The notes under the pieces were generated by a model. That model did not search any database and was not told where the DNA came from. It worked only from the letters and a program-made list of their open reading frames with translations. From positions 1 through 64,000 of the forward strand of contig JASMTS010000011.1 of the NCBI GenBank assembly GCA_041694155.1: a stretch of DNA of 64,000 bases, read 5' to 3'. Of the stretch, positions 29,880 through 40,641 are shown piece after piece. This DNA is from JAAZVM01 sp041694155 (lineage in GTDB: Bacteria; Patescibacteriota; Gracilibacteria; BD1-5; UBA6164). Position 1 is the stretch's first letter. Each line of letters opens with the position of its first letter. The translations under genes were made by a program, and so were the position numbers.

Positions 29880-30683
29880 TTAGTTTTTAGTATTTTTGTA
29901 TATCAAAGCAGAGATAAAAAATATTAATAATATCAATACTATTGTTGCTCAAGAGGATGTTTCTAAATAATATGAACTAAATAGTCCAGTTATTACAGAT
30001 ATAAGTGATAGAATCACTGCTATTATGAATACTCATTTTAAGTTTGGTGATATAAGTTTTGCAGTATTTGCAGGTATGATAAGAAAAGCTCATATCAATA
30101 ATATACCAAATATTTTTATACTTATTGCTATAAATATTGATAATAATATCAAAAATACAATATTATATAAGTCTACTTTTATTCATTTTGATTTTGCTAT
30201 ATCTTGGTTTATAATTATGCTCAAAAATTTTTCTTTAAATAGAAAAAATAATATATAACATATAATAGCGAAAACACTAAGAAATATTATATCAGTTTTA
30301 TTTATAAATAATATAGATCAAAATAAAAAATTATTTATATCCAAGCTTAGGTTTCATATAAATCATACTGTAAATATACCTCATGCTATTCAAGCTTGTG
30401 ATATTATTTCTTTTGTTGATTCTTTTGAAATAAAGTTTGTTTTTTCTATATAAAAAATCACAAAACTTGCTATTATAGCAAATAAAAATGCATATATATA
30501 ATAATTTGATGATACCAATAGAGATATAGCAATTCATAAAAACAAAAAATTTGCTATAGAATGAGTTATATTTGCTTCTTTCCTCATTACTATAAAAGTA
30601 CCTAATATACTTGCTATTAAAGATATCAAAATTCATCATATTAATGCATTTTGAAAAAATGAATATTGTATTATTTCTATCAT
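29880..30683 (-). CDS. znuB: Zinc/manganese ABC transporter permease (ABC-3 family)
   Basis: 267 residues with seven or eight membrane segments. NALIGGILISLIASILGTFI at the start, RKEANITHSIANFLFLGIA and KIFGILLIGAFLIIPANTAK near 190 are the ABC-3 permease motifs. It would form the channel for metal delivered by the ZnuA-like lipoprotein and energised by the ATPase encoded 5 nt upstream. Last gene of a four-gene operon under a Fur-family repressor. Confidence 0.92.
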
Positions 30684-30688
30684 ATATA

Positions 30689-31414
30689 TTATTTATGGAT
30701 ATTTTTATTATGTGGGTTGTGTTTATATGGAAGAGTATATTTACCAAATATACTTTCTGTTATTTTATTAGAAGATACTTCTAATGGTGTTCAATGACAA
30801 CAAAAGTTATTTTCATGTAAACAAATAACTTTGTCACTATTTTTATATACCAATTTTATATTATGAGATACCAGTATAATAGCTAATCTTGGAAACCTGT
30901 CTTGTATTTCTTTTATTACTTTATAAAAGTTTTCTTCTCATATAATATCTATTCCTGCAGTTGGTTCATCTAGTAAAACTATTTCAGGTGATGATATCAA
31001 AGATGATATTATTAATATTTTTTGTAATTGTCATCAGCTTAATTCTCATATTTTTTTGTTTAACAAATTTTTAGAATCAAAATCCTCTAAATATTTTATA
31101 ATCTTGTTATCTTTTATTCATTTATTATATATTTTTATAAATTCTATTACTTGAATAGGGAAGTTTTTATCAATATCTATTTTTTGTGGAACATAACCAA
31201 TTTTTTTATAATTCCTTATAACTTTTCAGTTACTTTGTTTATGAATTCATGCTATTATTTTTAATAGTGATGATTTTCATGCTCCATTCATACCTATTAT
31301 ACTTAATATTTCTCATGAAAATACTCAAAAACTTATGTTTTTTAAAACATAAGTTTTTTTGTTATCATATGATAAACTAATATCTTGTATTTTTAATATT
31401 TCTTTTTTATTCAT
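30689..31414 (-). CDS. znuC: Zinc/manganese ABC transporter ATPase
   Basis: 241 residues with Walker A GMNGAGKSSL (near residue 40), Q-loop GYVPQK, signature IGELSGGQLQK, Walker B IVLLDEPTAGID and switch VSHN. The C-terminal tail is His/Asn-rich (YKHNPHNKNIHK), which may bind the metal. The start codon overlaps the end of znuA by a few bases, so translation is coupled. Confidence 0.94.
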
Positions 31415-32396
31415 AAATATATTCTAGGTTTTTTATATTGTTTTTATAGTTTTTTATATATCACTCTTTAGAGTAATCACTTCCTAAAGGATTTAATATT
31501 TTTATTTCTATATTATATTCATCAGATATTTTTTGTAAGTTGTTATCATCTAATTGAGGCTCTTTATAAGCTATATTTATTCAATGAACTCTTATTTCAT
31601 CAATTAATTCTTTCATTTCCTTTGAGTTTGGATTACTTAAAACATTTTTTTGAAAAATTAATTTTTTATCTTGATTTATATCTAGCTCTTCAAATAAATA
31701 ATTATAAGCATCATGAAAAATCAAAAATTCTTTTTGGTTTAATCAGTTGTGTTTTTCTAAGTATTCATTTTTTATTTGGTTTAATTCACTTGAAAATAGT
31801 TCAAAATTATTTGTATAATAATCACTATTTTTATTGTCTATTTCAATTAATTTGTTTTTAATATATCTTGCTATTATTATTGCATTTCCTCAACTAGTCC
31901 ATACATGAGGGTCTATTGTATGTGTTTCTTCTTCATGTTCTTCTTCATTATTATTCTCATCTTCATGATTATGTTCATTTTCATGTTCTTCTTCTTCATT
32001 TTCATGCTCATGCTCATGCTCATGCTCATGCTCTTTTCATTCTATTAGTTTTATATCTTTTGCAACTTTTATATAGTTGTTATTTTGAGATAATGCTTTA
32101 TCTAGAAATCAGTCTATATGTTCTAGTCATAAATAAACTACAAGATCAGATTCTTCTATATTTACCATTTGACTAGCTTTTAAGTCATATCCATGAGCAC
32201 TTACTCATACTGGCACCAATGATTTAGCATTAACATATTCTCATCCTATATAATTTGATATAGAAGCTAATGGTATTATAGATGTAGTTATATTTATTTT
32301 TTCTTTTTTTGTATTATTTGGTTCATTTATTATTCCTTGTTTTGAGCATGATGTTATTACTAATAGACTTAGTAAAATAAAAAGTAATTTTTTCAT
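31407..32396 (-). CDS. znuA: Zinc/manganese-binding lipoprotein with His-rich loop
   Basis: 329 residues. The lipoprotein signal MKKLLFILLSLLVITSC gives a lipidated Cys17. The cluster A-I solute-binding fold is shown by TTSIIPLASISNYIGG, VPVGVSAHGYDLKASQ (first His), a THTIDPHVW segment (second His), and FLIFHDAYNYL (third His). Between residues about 118 and 155 lies a low-complexity loop of alternating His and Glu, longer and more regular than in most ZnuA proteins, which suggests zinc capture at low concentration. The (CATGAG)n coding repeat could vary in length by slippage. Confidence 0.93.
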
Positions 32397-32416
32397 TTTT
32401 TTATATTATTAAATTA

Positions 32417-32812
32417 TTATAAACATTTTTCACAAATTCAAACAACTCAAATATTGTGTTGTTTTATTTCAAATCATATTTTTTTTGCTTCTTTAAATAT
32501 TTGACTACATATTTTATTCGAATGAAAACTTATTATTTTATTACATTTTTCACATTTCATATGTTCGTGGTGGTGATTTTCATCATTTATTTCATATGTA
32601 CTTGTTGATTCTCAAATATCTACTTTTCTTATAACTCATATATCTAAAAATAAATTTAGTGTTCTAAATACACTAGATCTTCATATATTTGAAAAATTTT
32701 TAGTTATATCATTATAACTAAAAATATGTTTTGTTTTTAAAAAATCAAAAATAGCTACTCTTTCTGGAGTTATTCTATTATTGTTTTTTTTTAATATTTT
32801 TTCTATATTCAT
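32417..32812 (-). CDS. zur: Fur-family repressor (Zur-like)
   Basis: 131 residues. A winged-helix region (NRITPERVAIFDFL and RSSVFRTLNLFLDIGVIRKV) is followed by the metal motif HHHEHMKCEKCNK, with a second CxxC at the very end (CEKCL) forming the structural zinc site. It heads the operon with znuA-znuC-znuB and would repress it when zinc is sufficient. The 60 nt upstream contain imperfect AT-rich dyads (around 32822-32870), a possible operator. Zur rather than Fur is chosen from the neighbours. Confidence 0.9.
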
Positions 32813-32870
32813 AATTATTGGGACTTAGTATCAATAATGTATTTTTTATTATATCAATATTATTTATAAG

Positions 32871-32911
32871 TCAAAAAAAAAGTTAAGAATTATAATTATT
32901 AACTTTTTTTA
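32871..32911 (-). terminator. Terminator repeat copy 1 (contains stop of second AstE-like gene)
   Basis: Arms around 32877-32886 and 32899-32909 with A and T runs. The stop codon of the AstE-like gene (32899-32901) lies within the right arm. Positions 32870-32897 are identical to 34575-34602, so this is one of two copies of the same hairpin. Confidence 0.8.
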
Positions 32912-33741
32912 CTTCACAAATAAAACCATTCATCTCAAATTTTGGCATCATAAAAGGGTAATAATATATAATATTCTTTATCTGATATAATTTTTTCTCA
33001 ATCTTCATACTCGGCTATTATTTCTCATTTTTGTACTTTTTGTAAATGTTTATAATTTTTTAATAGTTTTCATTCTTTTTTCTTTTTTATATAAAAATCA
33101 GCATTTACTTTATTATATATTATCTTGTTTGTTTCTATATTGTTATTTATTATTCAATATTTTGATAAAACATTTATTATTACATTTTCAGCAATTTTTA
33201 CTGATTCTTCTTTAAAGTGATTTCAGCATTCTACTGTAATTGCAATTTTTCATTTTTCATGTGCATATTTGCATGTATCACTTTCATCTGTACTTTTGTA
33301 TAACTCTGGCCATCATGTTATTATATTTTTTATTCTACAAGATTCAGCTAATTCTTTATTTTTATTATCTTGATAATCTAAAAATATAAATTCTTCGTCA
33401 TCGGTATGACTTGAGTGTAGATCTATTACTATATTATTTTTATTTATTATTTTTATTATTTCATTAGCTAATTTTTGTTCATATAAATCTTCTTTTTTAT
33501 GTTTTTTTATCACTCTATTTAAATTTATATCTATATATCTTTTTTCTTTATCAAAAGCTTTTTGATTTGCTATAGGTATAAATGTTACATTTCATTTTTG
33601 TATTTGTATCTCATTATTTTCTATTTTTTTTATAATACTATTTATAGCTTTGGTTCAGCACTTTTCATTTCAGTGAATTGCTCATATTAATAATATATTT
33701 GGTCACTTATTGTTAGTGTTAAAGTTTTTTGTTTTTATCAT
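32899..33741 (-). CDS. Second AstE/aspartoacylase-like zinc hydrolase
   Basis: 280 residues. LLIGAIHGNEKCGTKAINSI (about 17, His and Glu ligands), DINLNRV and VIDLHSSHTDDEEF (about 112, third His) mark the zinc site; TVECGNHFKEESV near 180 is the catalytic-Glu region of the family. It is more typical of AstE than the copy at 18181. The gene begins 1 nt past the stop of a GNAT acetyltransferase, so acylation and deacylation enzymes may be paired. Substrate unknown. Confidence 0.85.
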
Positions 33742-33742
33742 A

Positions 33743-34351
33743 TTAAATATTATTAATTATAAAATTATCATTTCAATATATTCTATCTGTTTCTAAAAGC
33801 TCTCATACTTCTTCTATTTTTTCTAATATTTCATTGTTTAGTTCATTTCTATTTAAGTTATTCAATCATAATATATCTTGATATATATGCATTACTCATT
33901 TTACTTCTGTTATAGAGTATAAAGTTTTTTCTTTGTTTTTTTCAAATATTTCTTTTGTTAGTTTTTTAGCTATTCATAATCATCTCATTGATTCAACTGT
34001 TATAAGGCTTCATACTTCATATATTTTAATTCATGATTTTGTAGTTATTTCAATCATTGTTATACATCATGCCAACTTTCAATTTATCATTGCTACATAT
34101 CATAGTCATCAATTTATTTCATCTTGTATTTGTTCTACAGTTTTTTCTATCATATGCTTATGATCTTTATTTTCTTCAATTATCCAATTTAATATTTCTT
34201 GAGCTTGTTCTAATGTTATATTGTCTGTTATATCTATATTTATTATTCTTTCACAAGTTTGTTTAGTGTATTCTTTTATATTAGAAAAACTTTTGTTTTT
34301 TTCTATATTTTCTTCTGAAAATAAAATATTTTTTTTAAATAAAGTATTCAT
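33743..34351 (-). CDS. GNAT-family N-acetyltransferase
   Basis: 202 residues. The C-terminal 110 residues have the GNAT core: GYVAMINGKLAGCITMIEIT and VGSLITVESMRGLGIAKKLT (acetyl-CoA pyrophosphate loop). The N-terminal 80 residues are helical and charged. It probably acetylates an amine on a small molecule or protein. It is cotranscribed with the second AstE-like hydrolase and preceded by a structured leader with a terminator-like hairpin. The pair could handle the same N-acyl amino acid. Confidence 0.8.
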
Positions 34352-34510
34352 TGTTAATTTTTTAGTAAATAAAAAAAGAGCTACTTTCTTTTTTAAAAGA
34401 AAGTAGCTCTTTGGATTGATTTAATATTTTAATATTTTTAGTCACAAAGAAATACCCATCTTTTAAAAAAGATAGACTTAATTCTTCTTTGTCTTCTGTT
34501 TAATGTTTTA
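34352..34510 (-). promoter_or_regulatory. Structured leader with attenuator before the GNAT gene
   Basis: On the minus strand a two-part hairpin appears first: outer ACAAAGAA/TTCTTTGT and inner ATCTTTT/AAAAGAT, with an asymmetric internal loop. About 50 nt later comes a strong terminator hairpin (AAAGAGCTACTTTC with its complement, 34375-34412) with a T-run, 20-30 nt before the start codon. This layout suits a small riboswitch or protein-controlled attenuator. No known class is recognised. Confidence 0.5.
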
Positions 34511-34574
34511 ATAATATACATATAAACTTATTAAATTATTAATACTTACTTAAAATAATATATTTTTATGATTA

Positions 34575-34612
34575 GTCAAAAAAAAAGTTAAGAATTATAA
34601 TTCTTAACTTTT
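34575..34612 (-). terminator. Terminator repeat copy 2 (contains stop of Na/Pi transporter)
   Basis: Shares 28 identical bases (34575-34602) with the terminator at 32870-32897. Stem arms are around 34582-34592 and 34598-34610. The stop codon (34604-34606) lies in the right arm. Confidence 0.8.
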
Positions 34613-36572
34613 GTATTTTTTAATTACAAAATCTATATCGTCTATATCTTTTAGTAGTTTATTCTTTTCTTGGTTGTTGTCTGTTTTTTTGACTTTTTGC
34701 TTTAAGTTTGATTTTTTTCTTTTTAATTTTTGTATTGCTTTTTCCAGTTTTTTGTCAGATAATCAAAATGAATTATTAAACCAATTTTTTATTTTTTTAT
34801 TCTTTTTTAATTGAGTTATTTCTTCATTTATATCATCATTAAAAATAATTTGGCTTACTTCTAATAAATCATCAAAAATTTCATTTTTATAATAACTATC
34901 ATTCATAAGAGATGTAGCCATTTCATTAGTTATAAGATTTTTTCTTATTAACTTATCAAGTTCTCAATTAGATATGATATCATTTTCTTTAAAGCTTTTT
35001 TCTATTTTTGCCAATATTAACATTTTATCTTCTGTTTTTTCAGTGTTACTTAATTTTTCTATATCTTGAATCAATTCAAATAAATCAAGTAATATTTTTT
35101 TATATTGTTTTTTAATCTCATTATTTTTTGATTTAAGATATTTTTTTAAGTTTTTTTGCATATGTTTTATTGCTTTTATGACTTCTGCTAACTTTCTATT
35201 AGCCATTTTTATATCATAAAAGTTATTATAGTACTTCTCAGAATTATTAGATTGTGCTATAGTCGAATAATCAATTATTTCAGAATATAAAAACTTTATT
35301 TTTTGATTATATAAATTATCTATTTCTTCTATTTCTAAAATATCAATCTTTTCTTTTATATCCTCAAACTCATATCAAGACTTTATATCATTTTTTTCTA
35401 ATCATAAGCTTTCTAATATTACATTTATAGTATTTTGATATAAATGCCTAGTTTCTTTTATAAGTGATATTATAGCCGTATCAGGGAATTCAAAAACTGC
35501 TTCGTTTAAGTATTTATTAGTATATACATTATCATTTTGTTTCTTATCAGGGAATACTTTTGTTATAAATTTTATCAGTTTTGGTAGTATTGGTACTATA
35601 AAAATTGCTCATACTACATTAAATAATGTATGAAAAATAGCTAATTTTAATGTATAATTTGTGTCACTTATTCCTAAAAAATTTGCTATTACATCAACTA
35701 CTCATGTTATTTGAAATATAAATATTATAAAAATTACTCATGTTATACTTTTAAACATTACATCGGCCAAAGCTAACCTTTTACCGTTTATATTTGCTGT
35801 TATAGATCATATAACCGCTGTTATAGTAGTACCGACATTTGCTCATATTATAAGAGCTAATGCATTTTCATATGTTACTTGTCATGTAGCTAGAGCAGCA
35901 ATTACAAGTATTATTGTTGCATGACTTGATTGCATAATTATTGTTGCAAGCATACCTATAGCTACATATATAAATACTCATACAAAACCAGTCATTGCAA
36001 AGTCAATAAGATTTATGCTACTTTGAAATGATTCAAATCATATTTTCATGTAATGTATACCCAAAAATAAAAATCAAAGTCAGGCTAATATATTTCATAT
36101 TCACTTTAATACCTGTTCTTTTCTAAAAGTAAAAATTAGTCAAAAAACTATCATAGGCATAGCATAAGCTCATATATTTATTTTCATTCAAAAACCTGCT
36201 ATAAGCCATGCTCAAGTTGTAGTACCAATATTTGATCAAAGTATTATTCAAAGTGATTGTATAAGTGTTATAAGTTCTGCACTTAAAAATGATATAGTTA
36301 ATACAGCTACCAATGAACTAGATTGCATAGTTGAGGATGCAACAAATCAAAATAACATGCTTTTCCATGTTTTGTTTGTGCTTTTTTGTAATATTTTTTC
36401 TAAAGTTCATCCTGTAAATGTTTTAAATCATTGTTGTAAAAACATCATTCAAAACAAAAATATAGCAACTCAAGCTGATATATCTTTGAAATCTGGGCTA
36501 ATCCAAAATCAATAAGATAAAACTATTATTATTGCTATAAAAGATAGCTTATTAAATATATTTTTAAACATT
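34604..36572 (-). CDS. Na/phosphate cotransporter family protein with a one-base frameshift near the N-terminus
   Basis: About 655 residues. The membrane domain carries two inverted repeats with the family QSSS motif (ASSTMQSSSLVAVLTI and TIIMQSSHATIILVIA) and SNIGTTTGAW / ANVGTTITAV glycine-rich segments. A C-terminal cytoplasmic region of about 280 residues with coiled-coil/PhoU-like helices follows. From ATG at 36572 the frame is good for about ten codons (MFKNIFNKLS), but the rest is in another frame. Removing one A from the run of five at 36539-36543 restores a natural N-terminus. No other start codon gives a full first membrane helix. Sequencing error, a decayed start or slippage are all possible. 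Confidence 0.8.
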
Positions 36573-36724
36573 GTTATTTACCAATTAAAGTTATAATATA
36601 TGTTATTAAAACATAAAATATATTATATGTCAAATAATACTCAAGCATATTTTTTATTTGTATTTGATATAAATAACAATATCATAAAAGAGTAAGGTTA
36701 TTATATTTTTATAAGTATATTTTT

Positions 36725-37840
36725 ATGAGAAAAACTTCAGTATTCAATCAATCAAATAAGGATTTTATTATAAAGCTTTTTTTGATTTGATTATTTTTAT
36801 GAATATTATATTTCTTTTATAGTATTATAAATATCTTTTTTATATTAATATTTTCTTTGTTTATAGTTGTTATGTTTTCACCATTTCTCAACTTATTAAA
36901 CAAATACAAGATAAATGATTTTTTTGGTATAATTATAATATTTTTTATAATATCACTTTTGATATTTATATTTCTTTTCTCAGTTATACCTCTTGTAGTT
37001 AATCAGGCTAGTGCATTTTTTGATATTTTGGTAAAAAATGTTAATTCTTGGATAGATATTTATAACAATTCTTGAGTTAGTTGATTTGGTTTTCCTAGTT
37101 ATATAGAAAGTATAATATCAAAAATAGAAGTAGAGCAAGTTCTTAATTCTCTTAGAGATAATATATCTCAAATCTCAAAATTCTTTTGAGATAATTTGAC
37201 CAGTGTTATATCAAGTTGAGCTGGTATAGTTACATGAGTTACATCAATACTATTTAATCTTGTAATGGTATTTATATTTACATTTTTTATAAGCTTAGAA
37301 AGAAAATCTATAAGAAAATTTTTCTATAATATATTTCCATATAATTTTTCAAAATTTGTATTAAAAAATGAAAAAGATGTTGTGAATACTTTAGGTGAGT
37401 GGTTCAAATGACAAATAATTATTGCATTGGCTATGTTTTTTATTACTCTTATAGCTTTGCTTGTACTAAAACTATTTTGAATACATATAGAGTGAATATT
37501 TACTCTGGCTCTTATAGCTTGATTTATGGAGTTTATACCATATATATGAACATTTGTTTCTATATTTATAGCTTTGATAGTTTCACTTTGAGCATGACCA
37601 GAATGATTTTTTGCTGTACTAATAGTATACCTAGTTATACAACAAATCGAGGGGAATATATTAATTCCATATATAATGTGAAAAACTTTATCACTTTCAC
37701 CTTTTACAGTTCTTTTGACTATGACTATAGGTGCTAGCTTATTTGGTATAATATGAATAATATTTTCTGTTCCATTTGCTGCTGTAGCTCAAATATTTTT
37801 ATCAAAATTTTTAGAGTACAAAAAGACAGTTATAAAGTAA
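36725..37840 (+). CDS. AI-2E family (PerM/UPF0118) transporter
   Basis: 371 residues with about eight membrane segments. The conserved features are LIPYIMWK-like ILIPYIM near the end, GFMEFIPYIGTFVSIFIALI (about 265) and IEGNILIPYIM (about 310). Family members are proposed exporters of small molecules or ions (AI-2, Na+/H+); the name does not prove a quorum-sensing role. UGA encodes several conserved glycines such as that before the MEFIPY motif. A terminator overlaps its stop codon. Confidence 0.9.
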
Positions 37841-37852
37841 CTGTCTTTTTTT
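37821..37852 (+). terminator. Terminator overlapping the stop of the AI-2E family gene
   Basis: AAAAGACAGTTA pairs with TAACTGTCTTTT around a short loop; the TAA stop (37838-37840) is in the stem, and a T-run follows. Confidence 0.85.
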
Positions 37853-37914
37853 GTTGACTATATCAAAAAAATTATTTATATATTAACTAATAAATTTCTA
37901 AAAAAATTATAAAT

Positions 37915-38892
37915 ATGAAACTATTAAAATTGATTGTTATTATTTGAATTATAATTCTTATATTTATTATATGTTTTATATATCAAAAACCATATACTGA
38001 AAAAAATATTATTTTCTGAGAAATAAGTGGTAAAATTTTTGAACCAAAAATAAAATTTAATAATAATTGTTTTGTTTTTGTTCATTGAGATGGACCTATG
38101 GATGAATATGCGATGTGATTTTATAAACCATATTTTTGAGAATTTGCAAAACATTGATATTGTAGTATTAGTTGGACCAAACCCGAAGATTATAAAAGTC
38201 AATCCATGAGAGATAGGGCAAAAGAAGTTGAAGAAGCAATTTGAGAGTTAAGTAAATATTTAGAAGTTAAAAATATTATTATTATTTGATGGAGTCAATC
38301 AGCATGGTTAATGTGATATTTGAATCAAGATAATATTGATTGAATTGTACAAATATGATGAGCAGTTGATTGGATATCTCAATGAAAATATATGACAAAA
38401 GTAAGAGGTGAATTAGAAGGTTGGTCAAAAGAAAGACTACAAGAAGAAATAAAAGAAGACGAGATCTTTAATTGACATTTATTATCTGGTATAAGTTATA
38501 AAGAATATCTTACAACAGAAAATTCACAAAATGTTTGAAAACAAAATTGGAATTATTGGCAAAAAAATATTTCTGAAGATATACGAGATAGTTATCATAA
38601 TATTAAAGTTCCATATCTTTCAATATTTTGATGACAAGATGCTCATGTTGATGTCGAATTTTCTTCAAAAGTTTATACTAAAATATTTGAAGAAAATGAT
38701 ATAAAAAATAAAGAATTATTTTATAAAAATGCAAATCACATAATTATAAAATCTAAAAATAAGCATTTTGTAAATGATTGAATTAATGGTTTTATAAATT
38801 TTATAAAAAATGAGTTTTTGTGATTATATGCTTATCCAAATAATTACTTTCAAGATATTTTAGATTTTGTTAAAACTGATATTATAAATTAA
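37915..38892 (+). CDS. Membrane-anchored alpha/beta hydrolase
   Basis: 325 residues. An N-terminal membrane segment (LLKLIVIIGIIILIFIICFI) is followed by an alpha/beta hydrolase domain. HGDGPMDEYAMGFYKPY near 64 is the oxyanion region; IIIIGGSQSAWLMGYL near 122 carries the nucleophile elbow with a Ser in GGSQSAW; FGGQDAHVDVEF near 240 holds the acid, and KHFVNDGI near 290 a likely catalytic His. It probably acts on the outer face of the membrane as an esterase or peptidase. Substrate unknown. Confidence 0.8.
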
Positions 38893-38920
38893 ATTTTATA
38901 TTTTTTGACTACTATTAATT

Positions 38921-39601
38921 ATGGACTTTTTAAAACAATGAATATTGTTATGTGATGTGTGAAATACAGACTTATGATTACTATGAGTTACATGTGACTT
39001 TATATTTGAAAATATATGATATTTTTTTATTTTTTGAACTATAACAAATAATTCAATATTTCTAACTACCATACATTTTATATTATTATGATTATTCTTT
39101 TATGTTCCATATAAATATATAAACAGTAAAAAAATAGATTATTTTTTTATGCTTTTATTTTTATTTTCTTTATTCTTTTTGAATGCTAAATATATAATTT
39201 TTGTTATTATATTAGATATTATACTGTATTTTATTTGATATATTTTTAAAAAATATAATAATTTGAAAAAACTATCAAATAAACAACTTCGTTATTATTT
39301 TATGTATGGTAAATTTATTCCTATTTTAGGTTACTTATATAGTTTTAGGATATGACTTACAAATAAGCTTTCTGTAAGACAATTATTTACAGGAGTTATT
39401 ATTTCAAGTATGAACTTAATTTTTTCTTTCATTATAATTTGATGATTTTTAAATAATTTTGACTGGTTTTATCGTTCAGAGATTTTAAATGATAATTTAT
39501 GGTGGCAGAACGAAAGGTTGCTATATACTGAAATTTGACCTTTTTTAATAATATATTTTATTTGAATAATTTTATATTTCACTAAATTTAGAAAAATATA
39601 A
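38921..39601 (+). CDS. Hypothetical multi-pass membrane protein
   Basis: 226 residues with five or six hydrophobic segments and several Trp and Tyr residues. The region GKFIPILGYLYSFRIGLTNK (about 128-147) faintly recalls the RFIPGVR motif of DedA proteins, but the rest does not match well, so no family is claimed. It follows the hydrolase gene by 28 nt and shares its transcript. UGA is used at most glycines. Confidence 0.65.
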
Positions 39602-39603
39602 AT

Positions 39604-39637
39604 AAAAACTACAAAGAATTTTCTTTGTAGTTTTTTG
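39604..39637 (+). terminator. Terminator of the hydrolase - membrane protein unit
   Basis: AAAAACTACAAAGAA and its complement around a short loop, then a T-run. Confidence 0.9.
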
Positions 39638-39733
39638 TATTGCAAAAATTCTCAATTTATATTTTGTTACTCCTTAGTAAAGCAGGTGATAACTGAGATT
39701 ATTAGATGTGAATGATATATTAATATACCTGTT

Positions 39734-40300
39734 TTATAATTTAATTTGTATTTCTTCTTTAAATTTAGAATTAACAGCATATAAAAATATATTTTTTGTA
39801 TTTAAGTCTAAGTTCTGTATTTTTTTTAGTTCTTCATTTATAATATTTTCAATATTTTCTCTATGATTTTCAAATGTTTTACTATCCTGTATTTTTATAA
39901 AAGTTATATGAGGAGAGAAATTAAAACCATTATCTTCTACATAATCTCTATTATATTTATTATCTAATATATCTCTATATTTCTTTAATGGTAAATTTGT
40001 TTTACTTGTAAAATAAAGAACAAATCTATTTCATTTTCATCTGAAAAAGTAATTAAATCAAGAAATACTTATTCTATCATTTATATCAATTTTTTTTATA
40101 TACTCTTTTATTTCTTCTTTAGTATTTTTTTCAATATCTTTTTCTAAATAATAAAGAGTAATATGAGGAGATAATGGATTTTGAAATAATATAGATTTTT
40201 CTATATTATTTTCTTTTATATAATTGTATGTTTTTACAAAAAGATCTGAAAGTAATTCAGATTTTAACTCTATTCATATAAAATGAGATGTTGTTTTCAT
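39734..40300 (-). CDS. 2H phosphoesterase (LigT/2'-5' RNA ligase-like)
   Basis: 188 residues. Two HxT motifs in the same context (SPHITLYYLEK near 42 and FSPHITFIKIQD near 135) are the defining catalytic pair of the 2H phosphoesterase fold. The protein starts MKTTSHFIGIELKSELL as in many LigT-like proteins. Family members act on cyclic phosphates, ADP-ribose 1''-2'' cyclic phosphate or 2'-5' linked oligonucleotides; the natural substrate is uncertain. It is a lone gene. Confidence 0.9.
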
Positions 40301-40327
40301 AGTTAATTATTTTTTAGATAAAAATTT

Positions 40328-40376
40328 AACTATATTATATATGAAAAATAAGATTTTTAAACTTATAATATAGTTA
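40328..40376. repeat. Inverted repeat upstream of the 2H phosphoesterase gene
   Basis: TTAACTATATTATA (40328-40341) and its reverse complement (40363-40376) enclose 21 nt. There is no strong T-run, so a regulatory site or weak hairpin is as likely as a terminator. Confidence 0.4.
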
Positions 40377-40435
40377 AGTAATTATTTATAAAAATATTCA
40401 TTAATTTATTATTTAGATATTTTTAGCTCTAAATA

Positions 40436-40467
40436 AAAAACACTAATTATATAATTAGTGTTTTTTG
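40436..40467. terminator. Terminator after tRNA-Glu
   Basis: AAAACACTAAT and ATTAGTGTTTT arms around TATATA with flanking A and T runs; on the minus strand it follows the tRNA-Glu gene. Confidence 0.85.
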
Positions 40468-40477
40468 TTTTCATATT

Positions 40478-40552
40478 TGGTACTCCCAAGGAGAATCGAA
40501 CTCCTGTCTCGACCGTGAGAGGGTCGCGTCCTAGCCACTAGACGATGGGAGC
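40478..40552 (-). tRNA. tRNA-Glu (CUC)
   Basis: Acceptor GCTCCCA/TGGGAGT, anticodon stem CGACC/GGTCG with loop CTCTCAC (anticodon CUC), AGTTCGATTCT T-arm and encoded CCA (40478-40480). Confidence 0.95.
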
Positions 40553-40607
40553 ATTATTTAATGCTTCTATATTATATATAAGATAAAATAAAATCAACAA
40601 AAAAATA

Positions 40608-40638
40608 AAAAACTAGTAAATAATACTAGTTTTTTTTA
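40608..40638 (-). terminator. Terminator of rplK
   Basis: AAAAACTAGTA and TACTAGTTTTT arms around AATAA, immediately past the rplK stop. Confidence 0.85.
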
Positions 40639-40641
40639 TAA

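Noticed and set aside
31990..32040. CRISPR or non-coding tandem repeat (CATGAG units)
   Set aside because: The repeat is in frame within the zinc lipoprotein and encodes its His-Glu loop.
34109..34351. Separate 80-residue protein
   Set aside because: It is the N-terminal part of the GNAT gene up to the first UGA.
38921..39601. DedA family assignment
   Set aside because: Only a short RFIP-like segment matches; the overall pattern does not.
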